7,931 nucleotides of DNA from an uncultured Eubacteriales bacterium (GCA_902766515.1 CACXEB010000345.1:1-7931), one strand, 5' to 3'; numbered from the stretch's first letter, positions 1-6,592 are shown. Notes: a model not told the origin generated them from the sequence alone. Numbers and translations: made by a program.

Positions 1-1232
1 GCGTCCTCCCATTCGCAGACATAACCCGTCAGCGTGGACGACGTCCCGCTGTAATCGTTCCACTCCTTATTATAATAAGAGCCCAGGTACATCTCACTGC
101 TGCTGCTCGGTTCGCCGCTCCGCCAGTGGGTATACTCAAAGGGTTCCCCCGTCACCCAATGGAACACATATTGCTCATCCTTGAAACCGCCGTACCAGGC
201 ATAATCATTTTCAAACAGGGATTCCACCAGGTCGTTTTCCGCCTGGCTGGTGATGACCGCCAGGTGTCCGCCCATGGCCTCACACGCGGCTTCAGCATCC
301 AGCCAGGTTTTCCATTCCCGGAAGAACCGGTACGCATGCAGCGGCGGGACCGCCTGGCTCATCCGGAAGCCTATATCCTGCGGCTGTCCTTCCACCAGGA
401 CCGTCAGCACGGAGGCGGCGTCGTCATCCTTCACCACCATGTAGGGCAGCTCAAACAGCAGGACCGCCGTCTGCGTCTCCATCGGAGCCAGCGTCGGGCG
501 CGCCGTCCTGATCCGCGCCGGATAGGTATACAGCAGCTGGTAGCTGATCGACGCGCTCAGCGCGTCCGCCACCGTGTACGTCGCATCGCTGTTGTTGAAC
601 AGTTCCAGCTCAACCGTCAGATAGCGCAGGCCGTCCTGCCGCTGGCCATCCCATTCGGCATAGATGCGCTCAGACATCATTCGGATGGACAGGCCCTGTG
701 CCGCGTCCGCCGCCACAGCGGCAAAGCCCAGCGCAGCCGCCTGCCCGGACACGTCCACGTAAACGCTGCCGACCGTATCCGCCAGGGTCAGCGTCAGCAC
801 CAGCCGGTCCCCACCGTCCGCCGCCACCGCGCCCGGCAGCTCAAAGGTCAGGCTGCCCGGCGTCTCGATCAGCATGCCGATCACCGGCTGTTCGAACGCG
901 CAGGCCGCCTCGTAGACATACGTGCCGTCATAGGTCAGCTGTGCGCTGACGTTTTCATTCAGGTCGTAGTCTACGAGATCGAAATTGGCGATGTTGAAAT
1001 CCAGAACCAGACGGGCATAGCCCTCCGTGTCGGCGGAAGCTTCGAGCCTTTCGCCCGTAAAATGCAATTCCAGCGTCATGTCGCTTCCAAAGGCCGCCAG
1101 GGTCAGCTCGTCCGCCGGCAGGATCGACGGCACCAGATCAGGCAGCGGTTCCAGTCCCGGCAGCCCCTCCGCCGCGGCGCAGGCCGTCAGGCAGGCAAGG
1201 CAGATCAGGATGGCAAATGTTTTTTTCAGCAT
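1..1232 (-). CDS. Exported C-type lectin domain protein, paralogue 1 (3' end outside window)
   Basis: The frame is open from the ATG at 1232 to the left edge (410 codons plus two bases), so the C-terminus is missing. AAGGAGA (1239-1245) lies about 6 bases before the ATG. Residues 1-21 form a signal peptide (MLKK, then a hydrophobic core). L15-T16-A17-C18 fits a lipobox, so a lipoprotein is likely, although A19-A21 followed by E22 could also be a type I site. Two beta-rich repeats of no family I recognise follow (about 50-170 and 180-292). A C-type lectin-like domain spans about 299-409: C317 and C406 are the conserved outer disulphide pair, HWVTGE is at 358-363, EPS stands where EPN is usual (374-376), and WND is at 391-393. 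A retained WND suggests calcium may bind. By analogy with the neighbouring paralogue, a third repeat and perhaps a second lectin domain may lie beyond the edge. It is the last gene seen in a probable three-gene operon. The ligand is unknown. Confidence 0.88.
   Translation of the reverse strand, partial: MLKKTFAILICLACLTACAAAEGLPGLEPLPDLVPSILPADELTLAAFGSDMTLELHFTGERLEASADTEGYARLVLDFNIANFDLVDYDLNENVSAQLTYDGTYVYEAACAFEQPVIGMLIETPGSLTFELPGAVAADGGDRLVLTLTLADTVGSVYVDVSGQAAALGFAAVAADAAQGLSIRMMSERIYAEWDGQRQDGLRYLTVELELFNNSDATYTVADALSASISYQLLYTYPARIRTARPTLAPMETQTAVLLFELPYMVVKDDDAASVLTVLVEGQPQDIGFRMSQAVPPLHAYRFFREWKTWLDAEAACEAMGGHLAVITSQAENDLVESLFENDYAWYGGFKDEQYVFHWVTGEPFEYTHWRSGEPSSSSEMYLGSYYNKEWNDYSGTSSTLTGYVCEWED
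1096..1125. repeat. 30-base identical segment shared by lectin paralogues 1 and 3 (copy 1)
   Basis: The 30 bases here are identical to 5379-5408, in the same orientation and frame, and encode the residues ILPADELTLA just after the signal peptide. Paralogue 2 has a related but diverged version near 3295-3325. It marks the common origin of the genes. Confidence 0.85.
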
Positions 1233-1268
1233 ATCGTTTCTCCTTCTTACTTATTATTTCAGAAACAT

Positions 1269-1283
1269 CCGGCCAACTGCCGG
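1269..1283 (-). other. Short hairpin between lectin genes 2 and 1
   Basis: Arms CCGGC and GCCGG with a 5-base loop lie 12 bases past the stop of the two-CTLD gene. The stem is only 5 bp and no run of T follows, so it is too weak for a convincing terminator. At most it might attenuate read-through or protect a 3' end. The rest of the 63-base gap holds only the ribosome binding site of the next gene. Confidence 0.25.
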
Positions 1284-1295
1284 CAACCGCACGGA

Positions 1296-3425
1296 TCAGA
1301 ACTCAAACACAAAGGGATCAATGTCCGACGGCACCTGGCTGATGTCGTCCCATTCCACGATGAAGCCAATGATCTCCTGCTTGTCATTTTTGAAGTTGCC
1401 CCAGGTACCGTCGGAATAGGTGCCCAGGTAGGGATAATCTTTTTCTTTATTCGGGTCCTCGTGTCCCCAGTCGGCAAAGTCACCCCATGGTTCGCCGGTC
1501 ACCCACTTCCAGGCGCCGTTGCTGTACGTGGCGCCCAGCCATCTGCGGGTCACATAATACGCGCTTTTGCTTTTCAGGAAAGCCGCTTCCTCCGGGTTGG
1601 TAATCGTCGCCAGATAACCCTTTCCATAGTTGTCTTTAATATAATTATTGGTTGTTTTCCAATCCGTGGTGCTGCCCTTGAACCAGTAACGAATACTGTA
1701 GCAATGGCCGTAAGACGACGGAGCCACGATATCACCCACTTTGAAGCCCGTCTCCGTCAACTCGCCGTTCAGCTTCAGGCTCAGGACAACCTCGTCTTCC
1801 TTGCCGTCCGCCACCATTTTGGGGATGTAGAAGCTCAGCTTCAGTTTTGCGACCTGCAACGGGGCCAGGACGACGCCCGTGCCGGTGATCTCCGGTACAA
1901 AGCTGTACCGGCCGCGGAAGCTCAGCTCCGCTTCGGCCGCTCCGAGCATGGCCGGTTCCGTGCAGGGGTTGATGACATTCAGGAAGATATCCAGCATCGT
2001 GTAGGTATCCTTCGCGTCCGCAGCCTTGCTGGCATACCGCACCGCGTGCCGGACGCCGGTCAGGAAACCGGTTTCATCCGCCACCGCCGCGTACGCAAAA
2101 TACGGCGCGTCCTGCAGATTCGCTTCGTCCGTTTCCCGAAGGCTGTAATCCCCGAACGGACAGAGGCGGCTGTCGTCCCACTCGCAGATGAATCCGGATT
2201 GTCCGAAGCGGGTATGGTCGTTTTCCGCATCGCCCCACATTTTTTTCTGATCCTTGGCGTATTCCAGATAGTTCTGCTTTCCGCCGTTGTTGTTGGGCTG
2301 ATCGCCGCCCCAACCATAATATGAGAATCTTTCCTCGGTCACCCAGTGCCATTCCCGGTCCTTGTCGGCATAGCCGCCCAGGTAATAGCCTTTATTGTCG
2401 GGGATCAGGTTCTTGCAGAACTCATCCTCCGCCGGGGTCGTAATAGTCACCAGGTGGCCGCCGTAGCTTTCGCACGCGGCTTTGGCCTTGTCCCAGTCCA
2501 TGGGATCATTGAACACCCGGTAGGCATGGCCCTTCGGCGCCGCGTCCGCCATGGAGAAAGCCCGCTCCTGCGGCTGGCCGTCCAGGGTCACCGTCAGGGA
2601 TACCGCCCCGTCCTCCGCTTTGGCGACCAGGTAGGGGACCTTGAACACCAGGTCCACGCGCTGGGCCTCCAGCGGCGCGATCGTCTCCCGGGCGGAAACC
2701 ACGCTGGCCGGGTAGACGTAGGCACGCTGGTAGCTGAGCGCCGCCTCGATCAGGCCATTGACGGGCCGTTCTGTATCCGTATTATTGATCAGGTCCGCGC
2801 TGACAACCACGTACCGGAAGGCCTCGTCGCTTTCGTCCCCGTAGGCGGACTGGATGGTGGCAAACGTTTCATTGAAGACAAATCCGGTACTGCCGGACGC
2901 GGGCATTTCCCGGTAGCCGTAGGACGCCGCCCGTTCCCCTACATTGATATAGATGCTGCCGCCGGCGTCACCAAGCTGCAATTCCAGCTTCAGCCGGTCC
3001 GACCGGTCCGCCATCACCGCGCCGGGCACCCGGAAGGTGAACGAACCGCCAGATTCCTCCAGCATGCCCAGCGGACTCCGCTCAAACGCCTTCCCGCCCT
3101 CGTACCGGTAGGCGCCGTCATAGACCAGCGCCGCGCTGATCTGTTTATACAGGTCGGCGTCATCGAAATCGTAATTGGCGACCGTGAAATCCAGCCGCAG
3201 GAAGAGATAACCCTGCTCCTTCCGGCCGTCCAGCTCGTCGGAGAGGGTTTCGTCCGTAAACTTCAGCTCCAGCGCCAGGTCGCTTCCAAAGGACGCCAGC
3301 AGCAGTTCGTCCGCCGGCAGCGCCGGATCCACCGTCGGCACCAGGTCGAGTCCCGCCAGCCCCTCCGCCGCGGCCAGGACCGTCAGGCAGGACAGCAGGA
3401 GACAGAGCGCCAGGATTCTCTTCAT
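1296..3425 (-). CDS. Secreted protein with two C-type lectin domains, paralogue 2
   Basis: The product has 709 residues from the ATG at 3425. An in-frame ATG three codons upstream (3434) directly abuts the AAGGAGG, leaving no spacer, so MKRIL is preferred. Residues 1-20 are a signal peptide with probable cleavage after A-A-A before E-G. Repeat A spans about 47-170, repeat B 180-292, CTLD1 300-417, repeat C 445-565 and CTLD2 574-693. Repeats B and C share a pattern of an N-N/N-P turn, a YR(G/A)(R/Y)Y strand, APL and a late P-x-x-V-A segment; they look like immunoglobulin-type beta sandwiches, which is inference. CTLD1 has the C318/C414 pair, WHWVTEE, QPN (376-378) and WGD. CTLD2 has WKWVTGEP and EDPN (656-659) but neither cysteine. 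There is no LPXTG motif, anchor helix or catalytic motif, so the protein is probably released or held non-covalently. It is the middle gene of the probable operon, 53 bases after the upstream paralogue. Role as a carbohydrate or protein binder is inferred from the fold. Confidence 0.9.
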   Translation of the reverse strand: MKRILALCLLLSCLTVLAAAEGLAGLDLVPTVDPALPADELLLASFGSDLALELKFTDETLSDELDGRKEQGYLFLRLDFTVANYDFDDADLYKQISAALVYDGAYRYEGGKAFERSPLGMLEESGGSFTFRVPGAVMADRSDRLKLELQLGDAGGSIYINVGERAASYGYREMPASGSTGFVFNETFATIQSAYGDESDEAFRYVVVSADLINNTDTERPVNGLIEAALSYQRAYVYPASVVSARETIAPLEAQRVDLVFKVPYLVAKAEDGAVSLTVTLDGQPQERAFSMADAAPKGHAYRVFNDPMDWDKAKAACESYGGHLVTITTPAEDEFCKNLIPDNKGYYLGGYADKDREWHWVTEERFSYYGWGGDQPNNNGGKQNYLEYAKDQKKMWGDAENDHTRFGQSGFICEWDDSRLCPFGDYSLRETDEANLQDAPYFAYAAVADETGFLTGVRHAVRYASKAADAKDTYTMLDIFLNVINPCTEPAMLGAAEAELSFRGRYSFVPEITGTGVVLAPLQVAKLKLSFYIPKMVADGKEDEVVLSLKLNGELTETGFKVGDIVAPSSYGHCYSIRYWFKGSTTDWKTTNNYIKDNYGKGYLATITNPEEAAFLKSKSAYYVTRRWLGATYSNGAWKWVTGEPWGDFADWGHEDPNKEKDYPYLGTYSDGTWGNFKNDKQEIIGFIVEWDDISQVPSDIDPFVFEF

Positions 3426-3434
3426 GATGAGCAT

Positions 3435-3441
3435 CCTCCTT
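3435..3441 (-). promoter_or_regulatory. Ribosome binding site deciding the start of paralogue 2
   Basis: AAGGAGG on the minus strand lies 9 bases before the ATG at 3425 and 0 bases before the in-frame ATG at 3434. The usual spacing of 5-10 bases makes 3425 the real start. Confidence 0.85.
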
Positions 3442-3478
3442 CAATTAATTGTGGGTATGGTTCCGTAAGATACAGGCG

Positions 3479-5491
3479 TCAGTCCGCCGGCCGCGCCTGG
3501 CTGATCACAAAAGGAAGTTCCGCCGGCTCGCCCAGGAGGGTGACCGACAGGGTCACGTCGTCATCCCCGCCGCGGGCCACGACCGGCGGCAGGTGGAAGG
3601 TCAGGGTCACAGTCGCCGTCGCCAGCGGCTCCAGCGTGTCCCGAGACAGGGTGATGTCCGGCTCAAAGCTGTACCGGCCCCGGAAGCCCAGCGTGGCCTT
3701 CACCGCGTCCGTCAGTGCCGACGTCTCCGCCGACCGGTTGATGACATCCAGCCGGAGCACCAGGTCCGCCGCGCCTTCCGCATCCTGATCCATCATCGCC
3801 GCATCCGCCAGCGCGCACTGGAAACCGGTATCCGACCTGAGGTCAGCGTACCGGAAGGGGCCCGGCGTGCAAGAAGCACCTGACTGGACGGTCAGATAAT
3901 CCGGATAGGGACAGTCCGCCTCATTGTCCCACTCGCAGATGTAGCTGTTGCGGCCGTTGAACGTCGTGCTCCAGGCCTTGCCGGTATAGGTGAAGAGGTA
4001 TCTGCCGCTGCGCCGGTCGTTGTCGCTGGCAAAATTCGTATAGTCAAAAGTTTCCCCGGTCACCCATTGCCAGACATCGTTTTCCCGGTAACCGCCCAGC
4101 CAGAAATTGGTGGTCCCGGCCGCCAGCGCACTGATCACATCATTCTCTTCCTCGCTGCTGACCGTGATCAGATGCCCGCCGGCGGCTTCACAGGCGGCTT
4201 CTGCCTGAGACCAGGTCATCGGGCTGGAAAATTTCCGGTACGCGCGGGGACCTCCCTGGGGCAACTCAAAAGCAATGTCCTGCAGCTGGCCATCGACCCA
4301 CACTTCCAGCACGCTTGCCCCCGCGTCAGGATCGGCGGCCACGATGGCCGGCAGCCGGAACACAACATACGCCGTCCGTGTCTCCAGCGGCGCAATGTCC
4401 GGCTGCTCCGCACAGACCTCCGCCTGGTAAACGAAGCGGCCGCGGTAGGTCAGCTTTCCCCGGAGCGCTTCCCCCAGGCTGACCGTCTCAGCCGTGTTGT
4501 TGAACAGCTCCAGCCCGATGACCAGGCAGGTGATGCCTTCCTCGCCCCGGTCCTGCCATACGCCGGTCAGTCGCTGGCTGATCCGGGTCACCGCCAGCCC
4601 CGCTTTCACATCGGAAGGCGCCGCCTCAAAGCCCAGCGCGGCCGCTTCCTTCGACTGGTCCACATAGATCGGTGTCGCATAGCCGCCGACGTTGACCGTC
4701 ATCACCAGCCGGCCGGCATCATCCGCCGCTACCGCGCCGGGCACCGTAAACACAAAGGTGCCCGCAGTCTCATACAGGACACCCAGCTTTTCCTTTTCGA
4801 ACGCGCACACCGCGTCATAAGTATAGGCGCTGTCATATACCAGCGCCGCGCTCACCTCGTCCGGCAGGAAATGGTCAAAAAGATCGTAATTCGTGATCCG
4901 GAAGCTGAACGTCAGTTCCGCCATGCCGTCAACCGGCTCAGTGACCTCCGGCAGTGACAGGGCAAGATACTCCCCGGCAGAAGAAACACCTGACAAATCA
5001 ATCGCGTCATCTGTTATTCCCAGGATCGCTTCCCGCATGCCCGCCGCCCGGTATACAGTGACACAAAGGGGCTGAACCCCGTCCCAGGTGTCGATGAAAG
5101 CCGCCACTTCGGTACTCGTGGTCATCACAGTCCCATTGATATCCGTAATAATATCACCGATTTGCAGCCCAAGCCTTTCGGCGTAGGACCCATCCGCCAC
5201 CTGGGAGACGGACGCCCCCTGCGGCAGGGAATGTGCTTCATCAGCCGGTATCGTTAATATCGTAACACCCAGCCGGGGCTTTTCAGCCGAGGGGCTTTGA
5301 CCACTCCCTGCTGCCGCAGGAAGGGCCGTCCGAATCCCTGTGAAACGCAGTTCCAGCGCTTCCGGGCTCCCGAAGGAGGCCAGGGTCAGCTCGTCCGCCG
5401 GCAGGATCACCACCAATCCCGTCAACAGTTCAGCGCCGGCTGTCCCCAGCAGAATCAGAACCGCCAGACACAGAGAAACCGCCTTCTTCAT
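3479..5491 (-). CDS. Secreted C-type lectin protein with inserted PDZ domain, paralogue 3
   Basis: The product has 670 residues from the ATG at 5491. The open frame extends 22 codons further upstream, but GGAGG (5500-5504) sits 8 bases before this ATG and a signal peptide begins here (MKKAV, hydrophobic core, probable cleavage after A-G-A at 20). The mature start carries ILPADELTLASFGS, shared with both paralogues. Repeat A begins at about 43 but is interrupted at about 57-172 by a PDZ domain (71-160: RLGVTI carboxylate-loop strand, then GLQIGDIITDINGTVM as in HtrA-type PDZ domains). No protease domain is present. Repeat A resumes to about 290 and repeat B covers 298-410. The CTLD (416-521) has C434/C519, WLGGY and WQWVTGE, but its sugar-site loop reads ASDND rather than EPN/QPN and WND is replaced by AWSTTFN. 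Repeat C (550-664) ends the protein, so there is no second CTLD. It is the first gene of the probable operon. PDZ domains bind peptide C-termini, so a protein ligand is possible (inference). Confidence 0.9.
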   Translation of the reverse strand: MKKAVSLCLAVLILLGTAGAELLTGLVVILPADELTLASFGSPEALELRFTGIRTALPAAAGSGQSPSAEKPRLGVTILTIPADEAHSLPQGASVSQVADGSYAERLGLQIGDIITDINGTVMTTSTEVAAFIDTWDGVQPLCVTVYRAAGMREAILGITDDAIDLSGVSSAGEYLALSLPEVTEPVDGMAELTFSFRITNYDLFDHFLPDEVSAALVYDSAYTYDAVCAFEKEKLGVLYETAGTFVFTVPGAVAADDAGRLVMTVNVGGYATPIYVDQSKEAAALGFEAAPSDVKAGLAVTRISQRLTGVWQDRGEEGITCLVIGLELFNNTAETVSLGEALRGKLTYRGRFVYQAEVCAEQPDIAPLETRTAYVVFRLPAIVAADPDAGASVLEVWVDGQLQDIAFELPQGGPRAYRKFSSPMTWSQAEAACEAAGGHLITVSSEEENDVISALAAGTTNFWLGGYRENDVWQWVTGETFDYTNFASDNDRRSGRYLFTYTGKAWSTTFNGRNSYICEWDNEADCPYPDYLTVQSGASCTPGPFRYADLRSDTGFQCALADAAMMDQDAEGAADLVLRLDVINRSAETSALTDAVKATLGFRGRYSFEPDITLSRDTLEPLATATVTLTFHLPPVVARGGDDDVTLSVTLLGEPAELPFVISQARPAD
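5379..5408. repeat. 30-base identical segment shared by lectin paralogues 1 and 3 (copy 2)
   Basis: Second copy of the segment at 1096-1125. It lies at the start of the mature part of paralogue 3, before the point where the PDZ domain interrupts the first repeat. Confidence 0.85.
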
Positions 5492-5556
5492 GACATACAC
5501 CTCCGCATATTGCAAAACCCATTGGGGCAGGCACAATCCAACCATTTTCCGGAACA

Positions 5557-5585
5557 ATTATAGCGGATTTTGACTCCCTTTTCAA
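5557..5585 (-). promoter_or_regulatory. Sigma-A promoter of the lectin operon
   Basis: On the minus strand, TTGAAA (5585-5580), a 17-base spacer and a perfect TATAAT (5562-5557) lie upstream of paralogue 3. Transcription should begin near 5550, giving a leader of about 60 bases. It probably drives all three lectin genes. Confidence 0.75.
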
Positions 5586-5609
5586 TGAAAACGGGCAGCC
5601 AGTTTATTA

Positions 5610-5626
5610 AATTTGTATGACAAATT
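5610..5626. promoter_or_regulatory. Palindrome AATTTGT-ATG-ACAAATT, candidate operator
   Basis: Perfect 7-base arms flank a 3-base centre. The site lies between the two divergent promoters, 24 bases upstream of the minus-strand -35 box and about 40 bases upstream of the plus-strand -35 box. Its position suits an activator or a repressor of either unit; no regulator gene is in the window, so the function is inferred. Confidence 0.4.
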
Positions 5627-5630
5627 CCGG

Positions 5631-5645
5631 GACGGATGATCCGTC
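5631..5645. promoter_or_regulatory. Palindrome GACGGAT-G-ATCCGTC, candidate operator
   Basis: Perfect 7-base arms flank a single central base, and the site is only 4 bases from the neighbouring palindrome. A one-base centre cannot form a good RNA hairpin, so it fits a protein-binding DNA site better than a terminator. Which promoter it serves cannot be told. Confidence 0.4.
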
Positions 5646-5666
5646 ACCAACTGTCAACGTGCTGCC

Positions 5667-5695
5667 TTGTTTTTGCACGCATTTTGTTGTATAAT
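5667..5695 (+). promoter_or_regulatory. Sigma-A promoter of the membrane protein / USP operon
   Basis: TTGTTT (5667-5672), a 17-base spacer and a perfect TATAAT (5690-5695). The expected transcription start is near 5702, giving a leader of only about 25 bases that contains the GGAGG at 5715-5719. Confidence 0.75.
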
Positions 5696-5726
5696 CAAGT
5701 GGACAAAGAACACTGGAGGCGTCAAA

Positions 5727-6221
5727 ATGTACGAACAGAGCGATTTGGAAAAGGAACAGAAAGCGATCAGCCGGCTCATGTTCCTGATGCTCCTCCCGGC
5801 GGCCATCCTGCTGGGCGGCGTCGTCTGGTCCTTTGTGGTCCGGATCAAATGGCTGACCATCCTGCTGAGCATCCTGACGGGCAGCTGGATCGTGTTTATC
5901 TTCCAGAACTACATCGCGCCACGCCGAGCCTATGCCGGGCATATCGAAAACGCCCTGCACCACGCGGACAAATGTACGGAGGGGGTCTACCTGCGGACGG
6001 AACAGACGCCCGTTGAGCGCAACGACGTCATGTACTACGCGTTTTATATGAACGTCGGGGAAAAGATGGAACCGGAGGACGACCGCCTGCTGTACCTGGA
6101 CGCGCTGCGTCCGCTGCCGGACTGGCGCACCGGCGACCGGCTGCGCGTCCGCAGCTATGACAAGTTTGTCGCCGGCTACGAAGTGCTGTCGCGCGGTGAT
6201 GCGGGAAAGGAGGACCGGTAA
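5727..6221 (+). CDS. Small membrane protein with two helices and a soluble C-terminal domain
   Basis: The product has 164 residues. The frame is open further upstream, but the ATG at 5727 lies 7 bases after GGAGG (5715-5719), and the next in-frame ATG upstream (5667) falls inside the -35 box of the promoter and would not be transcribed. A charged N-terminus (1-14) precedes two predicted membrane helices (about 18-38 and 42-62) joined by a short RIKW loop. The soluble part (about 66-155) contains the stretch VMYYAFYMNVG and ends in a beta-rich GDRLRVRSYDKFVAGYEV segment reminiscent of small barrel domains such as NfeD or OB folds; this resemblance is weak. I do not recognise the family. Its stop overlaps the start of the USP-like gene, so the two are translationally coupled and probably act together, perhaps at the membrane. 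Confidence 0.88.
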   Translation: MYEQSDLEKEQKAISRLMFLMLLPAAILLGGVVWSFVVRIKWLTILLSILTGSWIVFIFQNYIAPRRAYAGHIENALHHADKCTEGVYLRTEQTPVERNDVMYYAFYMNVGEKMEPEDDRLLYLDALRPLPDWRTGDRLRVRSYDKFVAGYEVLSRGDAGKEDR

Positions 6222-6592
6222 TGCAGCAGTTTCCTGTGCTTGTGTGCGTGACCGGGCAGCTGCAGTGCAGCCGACTGATCCACGCCGGCCGCGCCCTTGC
6301 GGATACCCTTGACGCGCGCCTTCAGGTCCTTCATGTGCGCACCAGCGAGCGGACCATGATGGGCAATACCGATGTATCCGCCGCCCTGAACCAGCTCTAC
6401 GCCGACGCGCGCGAAGCCGACGCCGGGATGGAGATCATCTCCTCCACGGAAATCGAAAAGACGATCTGCCGTTACGCCCGGGATATCCACGCGGCGGCGC
6501 TGATTATCGGTCCCTCCCCCGCCGACGGCCTGCCGCCGATGAGCGAGCGCCTGAAAGCGCTGCTGCCGGACATCGATATCCGGGTGGTCTGA
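6221..6592 (+). CDS. Universal stress protein (UspA/KdpD-USP-like) domain protein
   Basis: The product has 123 residues. The ATG shares one base with the TAA of the preceding gene (TAATG), and AAAGGAGG at 6206-6213 gives a spacing of 7. The fold pattern fits a single USP alpha/beta domain: strand 1 VLVCVTG (6-12), a helix SRLIHAGRALADTL, strand 2 ARLQVLHVRT (32-41), strand EIISS (71-75), a helix EKTICRYARDI and strand ALIIGPS (93-99), ending with DIDIRVV. The start and end resemble the USP module found inside KdpD sensor kinases more than free-standing UspA. The usual ATP-binding signature G-x2-G-x9-G-(S/T) is not intact; GPSPADG at 97-103 stands in its place, so nucleotide binding is doubtful. 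It is probably cytoplasmic and works with the coupled membrane protein. The biological role is unknown. Confidence 0.82.
   Translation: MQQFPVLVCVTGQLQCSRLIHAGRALADTLDARLQVLHVRTSERTMMGNTDVSAALNQLYADAREADAGMEIISSTEIEKTICRYARDIHAAALIIGPSPADGLPPMSERLKALLPDIDIRVV

Noticed and set aside
1269..1283. Terminator splitting the lectin operon
   Set aside because: The stem is only 5 bp and has no T-run, so it is kept as a weak hairpin and not as a terminator.
1296..1704. CTLD as the target of a diversity-generating retroelement
   Set aside because: Some retroelements diversify lectin-fold C-termini, but no reverse transcriptase, template repeat or near-identical A-variable copy is visible in the window.
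126..2324. A 732-codon open frame on the plus strand (and another of 480 codons at 2346-3788)
   Set aside because: Both lie antisense to lectin genes with clear signal peptides, domains and ribosome binding sites. The frames are open because the GC-ending codons of the real genes avoid stops on the other strand; the products are rich in R, H and Q and show no domain.
5492..5557. Longer start for paralogue 3 at 5557
   Set aside because: That start overlaps the -10 box of the promoter, lacks a ribosome binding site and would put 22 residues before a perfect signal peptide.
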